Shown here: positions 1 through 7,621 of the stretch, in pieces
Numbering within the stretch: position 1 is the stretch's first letter
Layout of the letters: every line of letters starts with the position of its first letter
Origin: Prado023 sp963774745
GTDB lineage: Bacteria > Actinomycetota > Actinomycetes > S36-B12 > CAIYMF01
Length of the DNA: 64,000 nt
Reading direction: 5' to 3'
Assembly: GCA_963774745.1 (NCBI GenBank)
Contig: CAVZGE010000003.1
Span: forward strand, 558,001 to 622,000
Made by a program: the position numbers and the translations under genes
The notes under the pieces: model-generated
Told to the model about the DNA's origin: nothing
The model's database searches: none
Seen by the model: only the letters and a program-made list of their open reading frames with translations

Positions 1-662
1 ACGTCGACCATCCCGACGAGCTGCGCATCGACCTCGACCCGCAGCCGGGGACGGACTTCGACGACTCGGTCCGAGTCGCCCTCGAGCTGCGCGGGATGCT
101 CGACGAGCTCGGCTGGGTCGGGTACCCGAAGACGTCGGGAGGTCGGGGCGTGCATGTCTACGTCCGGATCGAGCCGCGGTGGACGTTCACCGAGGTGCGC
201 CACGCAGCGATCGCCATCGGCCGCGAGCTGGAGCGCCGGATGCCGGGTCGGGTCACCACCAGGTGGTGGAAGGAGGAGCGCGGCCAGACGGTGTTCGTCG
301 ACTACAACCAGAACGCCCGCGACCGGACGATCCGCTCGGCCTGGTCCCTGCGGGCGGTGCCCGAGGCGACGGTGTCCGCACCCGTCACCTGGGTCGAGCT
401 GCCCGACGTCGCGCCCCTGGACTTCACGCTGCGCACAGTCCCGGCACGGCTCGCGGCCGACGGCGACCCGCACGCTGCCATCGACGACATCGCCCACGAT
501 CTCACCCCGGTCCTCGAGTGGTACGACCGCGACGTGCGCGACGAGGGCCTTGACGACATGCCCTACCCGCCGGACTACCCGAAGATGCCCGGCGAGCCGA
601 AGCGGGTCCAGCCGAGCCGCGCCAAGGCCCCGGACACGGCAGATGGAGACGAGCATGGCTGA
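1..662 (+). CDS. LigD-type DNA polymerase/primase domain protein (3' part)
   Basis: The gene enters the window already open (reading frame begins at base 3), so its N-terminus is missing. The visible part matches the polymerase (PrimPol/archaeo-eukaryotic primase) module of bacterial NHEJ protein LigD. The DLD pair of catalytic metal-binding aspartates lies at bases 30-38 in the context RIDLDPQPG, followed by the SGGRGVHVYV block and the third aspartate at base 300 in FVDYNQN. Such enzymes add ribo- or deoxynucleotides at DNA ends during break repair. The protein stops after a short charged tail, with no ligase or nuclease domain fused at the C-terminus, so this is a standalone PolD-like protein or a LigD whose other domains lie upstream. 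A LigC-type ligase lies 2.1 kb away on the other strand. No Ku gene is in the window. The stop overlaps the next gene. Confidence 0.85.
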   Translation, partial: VDHPDELRIDLDPQPGTDFDDSVRVALELRGMLDELGWVGYPKTSGGRGVHVYVRIEPRWTFTEVRHAAIAIGRELERRMPGRVTTRWWKEERGQTVFVDYNQNARDRTIRSAWSLRAVPEATVSAPVTWVELPDVAPLDFTLRTVPARLAADGDPHAAIDDIAHDLTPVLEWYDRDVRDEGLDDMPYPPDYPKMPGEPKRVQPSRAKAPDTADGDEHG

Positions 663-1395
663 CGGCGCCACCGACGACCAGGGCGTGCTCGAGAGCCTCG
701 ATGACGTCGTCGATGTGGTGCTCGGTGAGGGGCTCGAGCCGCCGGAGCCGGAGAGCGCATGGGAGCGTCGCCAGCGCATCCTCGACTCCTGGACGGCGAT
801 CATCCTGGCGATCGCCGCAGTGGCGACGGCCTGGGCCTCGTTCCAGGCCAGCAACTGGAGCAACAGGGCCTCCGACGCACAGGCGGCCTCGGCGATCGAC
901 CGCGCCGACGCCGGGCGGGCGGCCACGGCCGCCACCCAGGCGACCATCATCGACTCGCAGACGTGGCTCGAGTGGGTCAGCGCTGTGGATGACGGGAAGG
1001 AGGCCCGGGCGGACTTCCTCGACAACCGGTTCTCGCCCCAGCTCAAGGTGGCCCAGGCTGACTGGCTCTCCGGGGCCGAGGTCGGCCCGGATGGGGTACC
1101 CGAGGTCATCCCACCGGGGACGCCACTGGACCTCCCGAGCTACATCGTCCCCGATCAGGTCGAATCCAACGAGTTGGCCGGACGGGCTGAGGGATACTTG
1201 GCTGACGCGAACGACTTCACGTCGCGATCAACACAGTTCGTGCTGATCGCTGTGCTGCTGGCACTCGTGCTGTTCTTCGCCAGCGTGGCGACGAAGTTCG
1301 GCAATCCCAAGCTGCAGGTGCTGCTGACGAGCATCGCCCTGGGGCTCCTCGCGTTCGGGATCCTGCGCGTGATCCTCCTGCCCAACACCTTCTGA
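655..1395 (+). CDS. Putative membrane protein with three transmembrane segments
   Basis: A 246-residue protein whose ATG overlaps the stop of the LigD-polymerase gene, preceded by GGAG six bases upstream; an in-frame ATG at 643 is possible but lacks such a site. The N-terminal 40 residues are acidic. One hydrophobic segment lies at about 47-63, a roughly 130-residue Ala/Asp-rich soluble or helical region follows, and two further hydrophobic segments occupy about 194-211 and 220-240. The layout resembles DUF4337-type membrane proteins, but I do not recognise a diagnostic motif and assign no function. Overlap with the repair polymerase gene suggests co-translation; a functional link is not implied by anything visible. 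Confidence 0.75.
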   Translation: MADGATDDQGVLESLDDVVDVVLGEGLEPPEPESAWERRQRILDSWTAIILAIAAVATAWASFQASNWSNRASDAQAASAIDRADAGRAATAATQATIIDSQTWLEWVSAVDDGKEARADFLDNRFSPQLKVAQADWLSGAEVGPDGVPEVIPPGTPLDLPSYIVPDQVESNELAGRAEGYLADANDFTSRSTQFVLIAVLLALVLFFASVATKFGNPKLQVLLTSIALGLLAFGILRVILLPNTF

Positions 1396-1435
1396 CGGGA
1401 TCCCCGGAACACGCCCGCAACTGACGTCCGGGAGG

Positions 1436-1795
1436 TCAACCGCCGACCCGTGAGGCGTCGGATGGTGCCTCGGCGCCAGACACCCTCGTGGTGCGAAGGT
1501 CGACCGTCGAGGATGGCTCGTCCGCCGAGGCATCGTTGCGGTGCGGCGCAGCGGGGAGTTCGGCCTCCGACCTGGTGTCGACTCCGAAGTGCGCATAGAG
1601 GGGGTCACGACCGAGGATGGCCGTGACCGAGAAGTAGGCGCCGAACAGCAGGAAGGCGATGCTGATCGCGGAGAACTCGCCCGATGCGAGGACGGCGAAG
1701 CCGGCCAGGAGCACGAGGCTCAGGGCGATGCAGCCCCGGACGAGCCGATCCTCGCGACCGACCGCCCCGGACCTGGTGATGAACGGGATGCGCAT
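1436..1795 (-). CDS. DUF2892-like small membrane protein
   Basis: A 119-residue protein starting with ATG after an AGGGG site four bases upstream. Two hydrophobic segments (about 22-38 and 42-60) are followed by the motif ILGRDPLYAHFG, which matches the end of the DUF2892/YgaP-type transmembrane module (usually a G-x-CPLY-xx-G signature). A polar, probably disordered tail of about 45 residues follows. DUF2892 domains are often found alone or fused to rhodanese domains; here there is no rhodanese and the usual cysteine before PLY is replaced by aspartate. Function is unknown. It is transcribed alone, downstream of the terminator of the fasciclin gene. Confidence 0.7.
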   Translation of the reverse strand: MRIPFITRSGAVGREDRLVRGCIALSLVLLAGFAVLASGEFSAISIAFLLFGAYFSVTAILGRDPLYAHFGVDTRSEAELPAAPHRNDASADEPSSTVDLRTTRVSGAEAPSDASRVGG

Positions 1796-1886
1796 GATTC
1801 CCCTCGGCGTCTGACTGTCCGACCATCGTCACCCGGGCCGCGCGCAGGTCGCGGGAGGCACGCCGGTGGAGTGTGACAGCAGGCTC

Positions 1887-1892
1887 AGTCTA
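1887..1892 (-). promoter_or_regulatory. Possible -10 box for the DUF2892 gene
   Basis: TAGACT on the minus strand in the 210-bp gap between the fasciclin terminator and the DUF2892 gene, about 92 bp before its ATG. No convincing -35 hexamer is visible, so the call is weak. Confidence 0.25.
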
Positions 1893-1963
1893 CTGCCAGG
1901 AATCGGACAGAACCGCCCGAACCGGGTCAGGCGAGCCCCTGGACGAGCCGAGTGGGCAACGGC

Positions 1964-1995
1964 GCGAGGGCCCCGGGCTGACCCGGGGCCCTCGC
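1964..1995 (-). terminator. Strong hairpin terminator after the fasciclin gene
   Basis: Perfect 14-bp inverted repeat (1964-1977 with 1982-1995) closing a four-base loop CTGA, lying 11 bp after the stop of the fasciclin gene. The stem is almost all G/C and no U-tract follows, as is common for actinobacterial terminators. Confidence 0.8.
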
Positions 1996-2006
1996 GGGGC
2001 GGACTA

Positions 2007-2669
2007 TCAGGACAGGTTGCTCGGCACCAGGACCCGGCTGATGCTGTGGATGACACTGTTGCTCGTGTCGGCGCCGATATCGGTCGTGACGAGGTAGGGG
2101 TTGCGGATCGAGTCCACGTTGTCCTTGACCTGGATGCCGAAGCGGTTGGCGGAGATGGTGACCGTCTCGCCGCCGTTCAGGGTGGGCACGGGGGTGTCGA
2201 GCGGCACATCGGCCTTCACGACCTTGGCACCGACCACGTGGTAGGTGAGCACCTTGGTCAGCGCGGTACCCGTACCGACGGCGCCGACGATGGAGTTCAG
2301 CACTCCCTGCTCCGTGAAGCTCCACGTGCCGGTCAGGTCGAAGGCGAGGAGCTGGAACGCCCTGTCGTTGGGCGCGAACAGGGTGAGGGCGGCGTCCGGA
2401 CTCGTGACGGCGCCGAGGACCGGTGATGCGGGATCGCCCGTGCTGTTGGCCACCACGGCGGCAGTCAGGATGTCGAAGTCGTACCAGTTGCGCTGGTCCC
2501 AACGGAACCTGTCGAGGCCATCCTTCTCCGAGGACGTGTAGCGATCGGCCGCCGTCACGAGGTCGAGGATGGTGTCGGGGGCCGAGTCTGCCTGGGCCGG
2601 GGCAGCGAGGGCGAGCGGAGCGGTCAGGGCTGCCGCGGCGGTGAGTCCGGCGATCGACGTGCGGATCAT
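2007..2669 (-). CDS. Secreted fasciclin (FAS1)-domain protein
   Basis: A 220-residue protein. The start was placed at the ATG preceded by AGGAGG five bases upstream; an upstream in-frame ATG at 2705 would add 12 polar residues before the signal peptide. Residues 1-28 form a Sec signal peptide with an Ala-rich core ending near APAQA. The remainder is one FAS1 domain: the H1 block TLFAPNDRAF and the H2-like region TYHVVGAKV are clear, ending with NSVIHSISRVLVP, the usual close of the fold. FAS1 proteins are extracellular adhesion or matrix proteins (mycobacterial MPT70/MPB83 are relatives). No lipobox is visible, so it is probably released. It stands alone and is followed by a strong terminator. 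Confidence 0.88.
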   Translation of the reverse strand: MIRTSIAGLTAAAALTAPLALAAPAQADSAPDTILDLVTAADRYTSSEKDGLDRFRWDQRNWYDFDILTAAVVANSTGDPASPVLGAVTSPDAALTLFAPNDRAFQLLAFDLTGTWSFTEQGVLNSIVGAVGTGTALTKVLTYHVVGAKVVKADVPLDTPVPTLNGGETVTISANRFGIQVKDNVDSIRNPYLVTTDIGADTSNSVIHSISRVLVPSNLS

Positions 2670-2731
2670 GGTGTCCTCCTGGGTGTGTGTGGTCTGACAT
2701 ACCATCTATCGCCAGCAAAGACCCATCTGGA

Positions 2732-2746
2732 TGCACAGGATGTGCA
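2732..2746. repeat. Perfect palindrome TGCACA-GGA-TGTGCA upstream of the fasciclin gene
   Basis: A 6-3-6 perfect inverted repeat in the short gap between the ligase stop and the fasciclin start, 63 bp before the latter. Its size and position fit a dimeric regulator site for the secreted protein, but a chance palindrome cannot be excluded. Confidence 0.3.
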
Positions 2747-2762
2747 CCACTTCGCTGCGTGG

Positions 2763-3908
2763 TCAGCCAGTTGCGGTGAGTACCTCGGTGATGTCCAGCG
2801 GCTCTGGGGCGACCAAGCCCTGCATGGTGCACTCCTCGGCGGCCTTGTCCGGGCGCCATCGGAGCAGGGACGCCAGGTGGCGCAGGCGACCCGACTCCGC
2901 CTGGTTGTACGACACCTCCGCGACCAGCTCCGGGCGCAGCGGGTTCCACGCGCTGCTGCGTCCCGAGGACCAGCGGCTGGGCATCCCCGGTGCGCGTCCC
3001 TCCGGGTCCAGCCACGGGTGGTCCGGACCTGCGGTGAGCTCGGCGAACCGCTCGGCCAGTTCGACCCGCTGCGCCATCGGGAAGGCGGACATCGCGCCGA
3101 TCATCTGCAGGATCCCGAGGTCGTCGTAGAGCCCGATCAGGACCGAGCCGACCACCTGCCTGCCATCGGGCCCGGGCTGCTTGTACGGCCGCCAGCCGGC
3201 GCACACGACGTCGACGGTGTGCTGCGGCTTGATCTTGAACAGCGTGCGCCGCCCGGGTGCGTAGACGCCGTCGAGCGGCCGCGCGATCAGGCCGTCGAGC
3301 CCAGCCCCCGGGAGCTCGGCGAACCAGCGCGCGGCCACGCCGAGGTCATCGGTCTGTGGCGTGAGGTGCAGGGGCGCATCCTCCCCGGCCATCACCTCCT
3401 CGAGGGCGGTGCGCCGCTGCCGGAACGGGGCACCGCGCAGGTCACGGCCGTCCAGTGCCAGGAGGTCGAACGCCACGAACGCGGTCGGGAAGTCGGCGGC
3501 CAGCTGGGCGATCTTCCAGCCGCCCTCCTCCTTGCGCGGGCGCAGTCGGCCCTGCAGGGCGTCGAAGGCGAGCCGACCCTCCCGGATGACCACGAGCTCG
3601 CCGTCGAGCACGACATCGGCGACCCGCATGCCCCGGATCCGCGCCACCATCTCGGGGAAGGCGTAGGAGAGGTCCCACGAGCCGGTTGCCGCCGCATCGG
3701 CCGCGCGCATGCGGCCCTGGATCACGACGTCGTCGCCGCGCCGGTAGATGATCACCCGGAACCCGTCCCATTTCGGCTGGAACGACAACCCGTCCGACGA
3801 GTCCGGCAGCCCCGCGATGGGCTTGGCCAGCATCGGCTCGACCGGCGGGTCGACGCTGAACCGGGGGTCTGCGGGCGGCGAGCTGGGGGCGGGGGCATCT
3901 GGGGTCAC
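2763..3908 (-). CDS. ligC: ATP-dependent DNA ligase, LigC/LigD-ligase type
   Basis: A 381-residue protein. The nucleotidyltransferase motif I reads KWDGFR with the AMP-accepting lysine at about residue 46; motif III-like FVAFDLLALDGRDL and motif IV DGLIARPLDGVYAPGRR follow, then motif V FKIK and an OB-fold with ELVAEVSYNQ. Length and order match mycobacterial LigC and the ligase domain of LigD, which seal nicks in NHEJ and base-excision repair. The open frame extends upstream to 4259, but that part is antisense to zapE. GTG 3908 is chosen because the conserved region begins soon after it and a CATGAT box lies six bases upstream, suggesting a leaderless transcript. It is divergent from zapE with only 32 bp between the start codons. 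Confidence 0.88.
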   Translation of the reverse strand: MTPDAPAPSSPPADPRFSVDPPVEPMLAKPIAGLPDSSDGLSFQPKWDGFRVIIYRRGDDVVIQGRMRAADAAATGSWDLSYAFPEMVARIRGMRVADVVLDGELVVIREGRLAFDALQGRLRPRKEEGGWKIAQLAADFPTAFVAFDLLALDGRDLRGAPFRQRRTALEEVMAGEDAPLHLTPQTDDLGVAARWFAELPGAGLDGLIARPLDGVYAPGRRTLFKIKPQHTVDVVCAGWRPYKQPGPDGRQVVGSVLIGLYDDLGILQMIGAMSAFPMAQRVELAERFAELTAGPDHPWLDPEGRAPGMPSRWSSGRSSAWNPLRPELVAEVSYNQAESGRLRHLASLLRWRPDKAAEECTMQGLVAPEPLDITEVLTATG

Positions 3909-3914
3909 CGGACC

Positions 3915-3934
3915 ATCATGGGGTCTGGCAGGCT
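3915..3934. promoter_or_regulatory. Back-to-back -10 boxes of ligC and zapE
   Basis: CATGAT on the minus strand (3920..3915) ends six bases before the ligC GTG, and CAGGCT on the plus strand (3929-3934) ends six bases before the zapE ATG. The two boxes are eight bases apart, so each promoter's -35 region must lie over or beyond the start of the opposite gene. Inferred leaderless bidirectional promoter. Confidence 0.45.
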
Positions 3935-3940
3935 TCCACC

Positions 3941-4948
3941 ATGCCCCGACTGGTCGACCGCGTGCCCCACGTGGAGGCCGACCGACTGATCGGTGAGCTG
4001 GTGCCCCCGCCGCGCTTCGCCGCCGAGTCGTTCGCGACCTACCTCCCCGATCCCGGCCAACCCACCCAGGCCGCCGCCGTCGCCGGGCTGCACGCGTTCG
4101 CCGCCCAGATGACCGCCCCGGCCCCCACCGCTCGCTCCTGGTTCCGCCGGGCCGCGCCGCCCGAGGGCCGTGCCGGCATCTACCTCGACGGGGGGTTCGG
4201 GGTCGGCAAGACCCACCTCCTGGCCTCCCTGTGGCACGAGGCCCCGGCACCACGGGCATTCGGCACGTTCGTCGAGTACACCCATCTGGTCGGCGCCCTC
4301 GGGTTCAACCGCACGGTCGAGGCCCTGTCCGGTCACCGACTGGTCTGCATCGACGAGTTCGAGCTCGACGACCCCGGGGACACCGTCCTCATGTCCACGC
4401 TGCTCAACCGGCTGGTGGACGCAGGCGTCCGCCTGGCCGCGACGTCGAACACCCTGCCCGACCGGCTCGGGGAGGGCAGGTTCGCCGCCGACGACTTCCT
4501 GCGGGAGATCCAGGGCCTGTCGGCGCACTTCGACGTCTACCGGATCGACGGGGAGGACTACCGGCACCGTGGACTGCCCGAGGCGCCGGCACCACTGCCG
4601 CAGGGTGCGGTCGTGGCATCCGCCGGTGACGGCTGGCTCGATGCCTTCCCCGAGCTGATGGCTCACCTGGCGCGCGTGCACCCCTCGCGCTACGGAGCGC
4701 TGCTGGACGGCGTCGAACGGGTCCACCTCACCGACGTCCAGCAGCTGACCGACCAGGCCGCGGCCCTGCGGCTGGTCGTGCTCGCCGACCGGCTCTACGA
4801 CCGGGACATCCCGGTGGTCGCGTCCGGTGTCCCGCTGGACCAGGTCTTCGGCGCGGACATGTTGCGTGGTGGGTACCGAAAGAAGTACTTCCGGGCCATC
4901 TCGCGCCTGGTCGCCCTGGCGCGAGAGGGCGCCGGGCTGGCGGAGTGA
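3941..4948 (+). CDS. zapE: ZapE/AFG1-family ATPase
   Basis: A 335-residue AAA-like P-loop protein. Walker A GGFGVGKT ends at residues 90-91 and Walker B LVCIDEFEL has D138/E139; the downstream ATSN sensor and LYDRDIPVVASG segment match the AFG1-like ATPase family, named ZapE in Escherichia coli where it associates with the divisome. In actinobacteria its role is unproven. ATG 3941 has no good ribosome-binding site but sits six bases after a CAGGCT box, so leaderless translation is plausible. It is divergent from ligC and its stop is followed by the convergent ferritin-like gene ten bases later. Confidence 0.88.
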   Translation: MPRLVDRVPHVEADRLIGELVPPPRFAAESFATYLPDPGQPTQAAAVAGLHAFAAQMTAPAPTARSWFRRAAPPEGRAGIYLDGGFGVGKTHLLASLWHEAPAPRAFGTFVEYTHLVGALGFNRTVEALSGHRLVCIDEFELDDPGDTVLMSTLLNRLVDAGVRLAATSNTLPDRLGEGRFAADDFLREIQGLSAHFDVYRIDGEDYRHRGLPEAPAPLPQGAVVASAGDGWLDAFPELMAHLARVHPSRYGALLDGVERVHLTDVQQLTDQAAALRLVVLADRLYDRDIPVVASGVPLDQVFGADMLRGGYRKKYFRAISRLVALAREGAGLAE

Positions 4949-4957
4949 CGCCGGAGA

Positions 4958-5374
4958 TCACCCGCCGGGGAAGGCCTCGGGCTCGGCACCCCATGCGACC
5001 GCTCGGACGGCAGCCGCCGCCGACCGTGCCGTGGCCTCGCGGCGGGCAGCGGGCTGGCTCGCGGCAGCGACATCGGCGTACGTCGCCGCAAGGGCGGTGT
5101 TCACGTGCGCCATCAGTCGTCGACCGCCGGTCGCGCCCTTCACGGGGAACGGCTCCACGTACGCCGCCGCGGCCTCCACCGGGTCGGCGCCCAGGGCCCG
5201 CACCTGCCGGCGCAGCTCGTCGCGTGCCCGGCGGTGGAGGTCCAGCTCGCGCCGCGCAGCAGTCCGTCGACCACCGCTCAGCTCCCCCGCGGCCCGTCCA
5301 GCGGCCCACACGGCGGCGTGCTCCCCGGCGACCGCAGCCTGGAGCGCCTGGAGGTAGGGGGAGTCCGCGCTCAT
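4958..5374 (-). CDS. Ferritin-like protein, DUF4439 type
   Basis: A 138-residue, strongly helical Ala-rich protein. Residues 5-60 carry the paired-helix pattern with GEHAAVWAAG and RRELDLHRRARDELR, a Glu/His spacing typical of ferritin-like four-helix proteins; the middle DPVEAAAAYVEPFPV segment matches the DUF4439 family common in actinobacteria. Family function is unknown. The ATG overlaps the stop of the upstream lipoprotein gene as ATGA, so the two are very probably translated together. Both face away from rimP. Confidence 0.75.
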   Translation of the reverse strand: MSADSPYLQALQAAVAGEHAAVWAAGRAAGELSGGRRTAARRELDLHRRARDELRRQVRALGADPVEAAAAYVEPFPVKGATGGRRLMAHVNTALAATYADVAAASQPAARREATARSAAAAVRAVAWGAEPEAFPGG

Positions 5375-5958
5375 GGTCCGGACGCCTGCGCGGCGAGGCT
5401 GCCCAGCGCTGCCGCATGCTGGGCCTCGCTGGCCGCGATCAGGCACAGGTCGCGCGCCAGGGCCGGATCCCGGGCGCCATCGCAGGCCGTCGCGCGCTGG
5501 ACCTGGGCTGCGACCTCGGCATCGGCCAGACCGCCGAGGACAGCCGAGGCACTCGCGTCGGAGGTCGCGATCGCGGAGCCGGAGGGTGGGGCGGTCGGGG
5601 CGTCCGTGGCCGGGGATGGTCCGTTCGGGGGGGTGGATGCCGGTGTCGACCCGGATTCGACAGGTGCGTTCGAGCCCAGTGCGTGCCCTGGGGCGACCCG
5701 GGCCAGGTGCGCCTCGTGCTGGACGACGAACAGTTCGAGCTCCGCGGCCAGGCCCGGATGCGCCGCGATCGCCTCGCGGTACACGGCGATCAGCGCCGTC
5801 TCCGATGCCGCGGTGTCCGCGCGCAGCCGGGCATCGGGGTCGGCCGGCGTGGTCACCGTGGCCGGCGCGCTGGGCGGGTTCGGCTCCGCCGACTCCCGGG
5901 TGCAGCCGACCATGCCGGCGGCGGCCAGCCCCATCACGAGCAACGTCCGCCTCTCCAC
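5371..5958 (-). CDS. Putative lipoprotein, ferritin-like helical domain
   Basis: A 195-residue protein from GTG 5958; ATG 5934 is an alternative that would lose the basic ERR tract. Residues 1-19 form an export signal with two arginines followed by a hydrophobic run ending in the lipobox-like GMVG-C, so the mature protein probably starts with a lipidated cysteine. Two helical segments (ETALIAVYREAIAAHP.. with HEAHLARV, and the C-terminal AASEAQHAAALGSLA) flank a Pro/Ser/Thr-rich linker. The Glu/His pairs resemble half of a ferritin-like bundle. Its stop overlaps the start of the DUF4439 gene, suggesting the two products form a surface-associated pair. Function unknown. Confidence 0.6.
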   Translation of the reverse strand: MERRTLLVMGLAAAGMVGCTRESAEPNPPSAPATVTTPADPDARLRADTAASETALIAVYREAIAAHPGLAAELELFVVQHEAHLARVAPGHALGSNAPVESGSTPASTPPNGPSPATDAPTAPPSGSAIATSDASASAVLGGLADAEVAAQVQRATACDGARDPALARDLCLIAASEAQHAAALGSLAAQASGP

Positions 5959-6007
5959 CCGCGGAATCCTCGCACCCCGACCGGGCGCCACGACACCTGC
6001 CCACAGG

Positions 6008-6013
6008 TAGAAT
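6008..6013 (+). promoter_or_regulatory. -10 box of the rimP-nusA-infB operon
   Basis: TAGAAT, 62 bp before the rimP ATG, is a good actinobacterial -10 match. The -35 region is not recognisable. It would give a leader of about 55 bases. Confidence 0.45.
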
Positions 6014-6075
6014 CGGGTCCCACACCACAACTGCCGTCCCACAACCGGATCCCCACAACAGCATGGAGGCGCGCG

Positions 6076-6606
6076 ATGTCGGCATCCCAGGCCAAGGCGC
6101 TGCGAGTCCTGGCCGAGCCCATCGTCGAGGGCCTGGACTGTGACCTCGAGGACGTCGTCATCCGCCAGGCCGGAAAGCGTCGCCTCGTGCGCATCGTGGT
6201 CGACCACCGGTCCGGTGGGCTGACCCTCGACCTCGTCGCCAGCATCAGCCGCGAGATCTCCCGGGTCCTCGATGACTCCAGCGTGCTGGGCAACTCCGCC
6301 TTCGTGCTCGAGGTCACCTCCCCGGGCGTCGACCGTCCGCTGCGCCTGCCGCGGCACTGGCGTCGTGCCGTGGGTCGCGTGGTCCAGGTCACCCCCACAG
6401 CGGGGGAGACGGTCGAGGGGCGCGTGCTCAGCGCCGACGAGTCCGAGGCGCTCCTCGACGTGGACGGCCTCCCGACCACGGTCCGCTACAGCGACGTCGC
6501 TCGCGCGGTGGTCCAGGTGGAGTTCACCAGGATCGAGGAGGTCGAGCTCGACGAGCTGGACCCCGACGCCCAGGACGGCGACGACACCGGGACCCAGGAG
6601 GACTGA
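6076..6606 (+). CDS. rimP: Ribosome maturation factor RimP
   Basis: A 176-residue protein, first gene of the translation operon. ATG 6076 follows GGAGG with a six-base spacer. The N-terminal domain has the family pattern PIVEGLDCDLEDVVIRQ and the VEVTSPGVDRPL motif (here LEVTSPGVDRPLRLPRHW) that ends it; the C-terminal SH3-like barrel follows, then an acidic tail of about 20 residues. RimP is needed for maturation of the 30S subunit. Two bases separate its stop from the nusA ATG, consistent with an operon running through infB. Confidence 0.95.
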   Translation: MSASQAKALRVLAEPIVEGLDCDLEDVVIRQAGKRRLVRIVVDHRSGGLTLDLVASISREISRVLDDSSVLGNSAFVLEVTSPGVDRPLRLPRHWRRAVGRVVQVTPTAGETVEGRVLSADESEALLDVDGLPTTVRYSDVARAVVQVEFTRIEEVELDELDPDAQDGDDTGTQED

Positions 6607-6607
6607 C

Positions 6608-7621
6608 ATGGACATCGACATGTCCGCACTGCGCGCCGTCGCAGTGGACAAGGAGATCTCGGTCGACCTGCTCGTCGACTCGATCGAGGCGGCCCTGCTG
6701 GTGGCCTACCACCACACGCCGGGTGCGACCGCCCAGGCCCGGGTGGAGCTCAACCGCGAGACCGGGCACGTGACGGTGTGGGCCCTCGAGGACGTCCCCG
6801 AGGGCGCGCAGGAGGGCTTCATCCCGCGGGAGTACGACGACACGCCCGAGGGTTTCGGCCGGGTCGCCTCGACGACCGCCCGCCAGGTCCTGGTCCAGCG
6901 CCTGCGGGAGGCTGAGGACGACGTCACCCACGGGCACTTCGAGGGCAAGATCGGCGACCTCGTGTCCGGCGTCGTGCAGCAGGGCCAGGATCCGCGGCTG
7001 GTCTTCGTCGACCTGGGCAAGGTCGAGGGAGTCCTGCCCCCGCAGGAGGCCATCGCCACCGAGGCGCACCCGCACGGCTCCCGGATGAAGGCCCTGGTCG
7101 TGGGTACCCGCCGCAGCGCCAAGGGCACGCAGGTCGTCCTCTCGCGCACGCACCCGGGACTGGTCAAGGCCCTGTTCGCCCTCGAGGTCCCGGAGATCGC
7201 CGAGGGATCGGTCGAGATCGTCGCCATGGCCCGGGAGGCCGGGCACCGCACGAAGATGGCCGTCCGCTCCCACCGACCCGGGCTGAACCCGAAGGGCGCG
7301 TGCATCGGGCCGATGGGCTCGCGGGTGCGCAACGTCATGGCCGAGCTCGACGGGGAGAAGATCGACATCGTCGACTGGTCCGACGATCCGGCGACGATGG
7401 TCGGCAACGCGCTGTCGCCGGCGCGAGTCTCGTCGGTCGAGGTGGTGGACCTCGAGACCCGTTCGGCGCGGGTGATCGTTCCCGACTACCAGCTCTCGTT
7501 GGCCATCGGCAAGGAGGGCCAGAACGCCCGCCTGGCCGCACGCCTGACCGGATGGCGCATCGACATCAGGTCCGACACGGCGCCGGTGGACGCCGGGAGT
7601 GCGGATTCGGGACTGCGGTGA
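6608..7621 (+). CDS. nusA: Transcription termination/antitermination factor NusA
   Basis: A 337-residue protein with the usual order: N-terminal RNA-polymerase-binding domain (1-~105), S1 domain (GDLVSGVVQQGQDPRLVFVDLG), then two KH domains ending in DYQLSLAIGKEGQNARLAARLTGW. The acidic C-terminal repeats of proteobacterial NusA are absent, as in other actinobacteria. AGGAG lies seven bases before the ATG. NusA binds RNA polymerase and controls pausing, rRNA antitermination and Rho/intrinsic termination. The stop overlaps the next gene's GTG by four bases. Confidence 0.95.
   Translation: MDIDMSALRAVAVDKEISVDLLVDSIEAALLVAYHHTPGATAQARVELNRETGHVTVWALEDVPEGAQEGFIPREYDDTPEGFGRVASTTARQVLVQRLREAEDDVTHGHFEGKIGDLVSGVVQQGQDPRLVFVDLGKVEGVLPPQEAIATEAHPHGSRMKALVVGTRRSAKGTQVVLSRTHPGLVKALFALEVPEIAEGSVEIVAMAREAGHRTKMAVRSHRPGLNPKGACIGPMGSRVRNVMAELDGEKIDIVDWSDDPATMVGNALSPARVSSVEVVDLETRSARVIVPDYQLSLAIGKEGQNARLAARLTGWRIDIRSDTAPVDAGSADSGLR

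Noticed and set aside
3909..4259. N-terminal extension of the ligC frame
   Set aside because: The extra 117 codons are antisense to zapE, Arg/Gly-rich and lack homology; the ligase core starts after GTG 3908.
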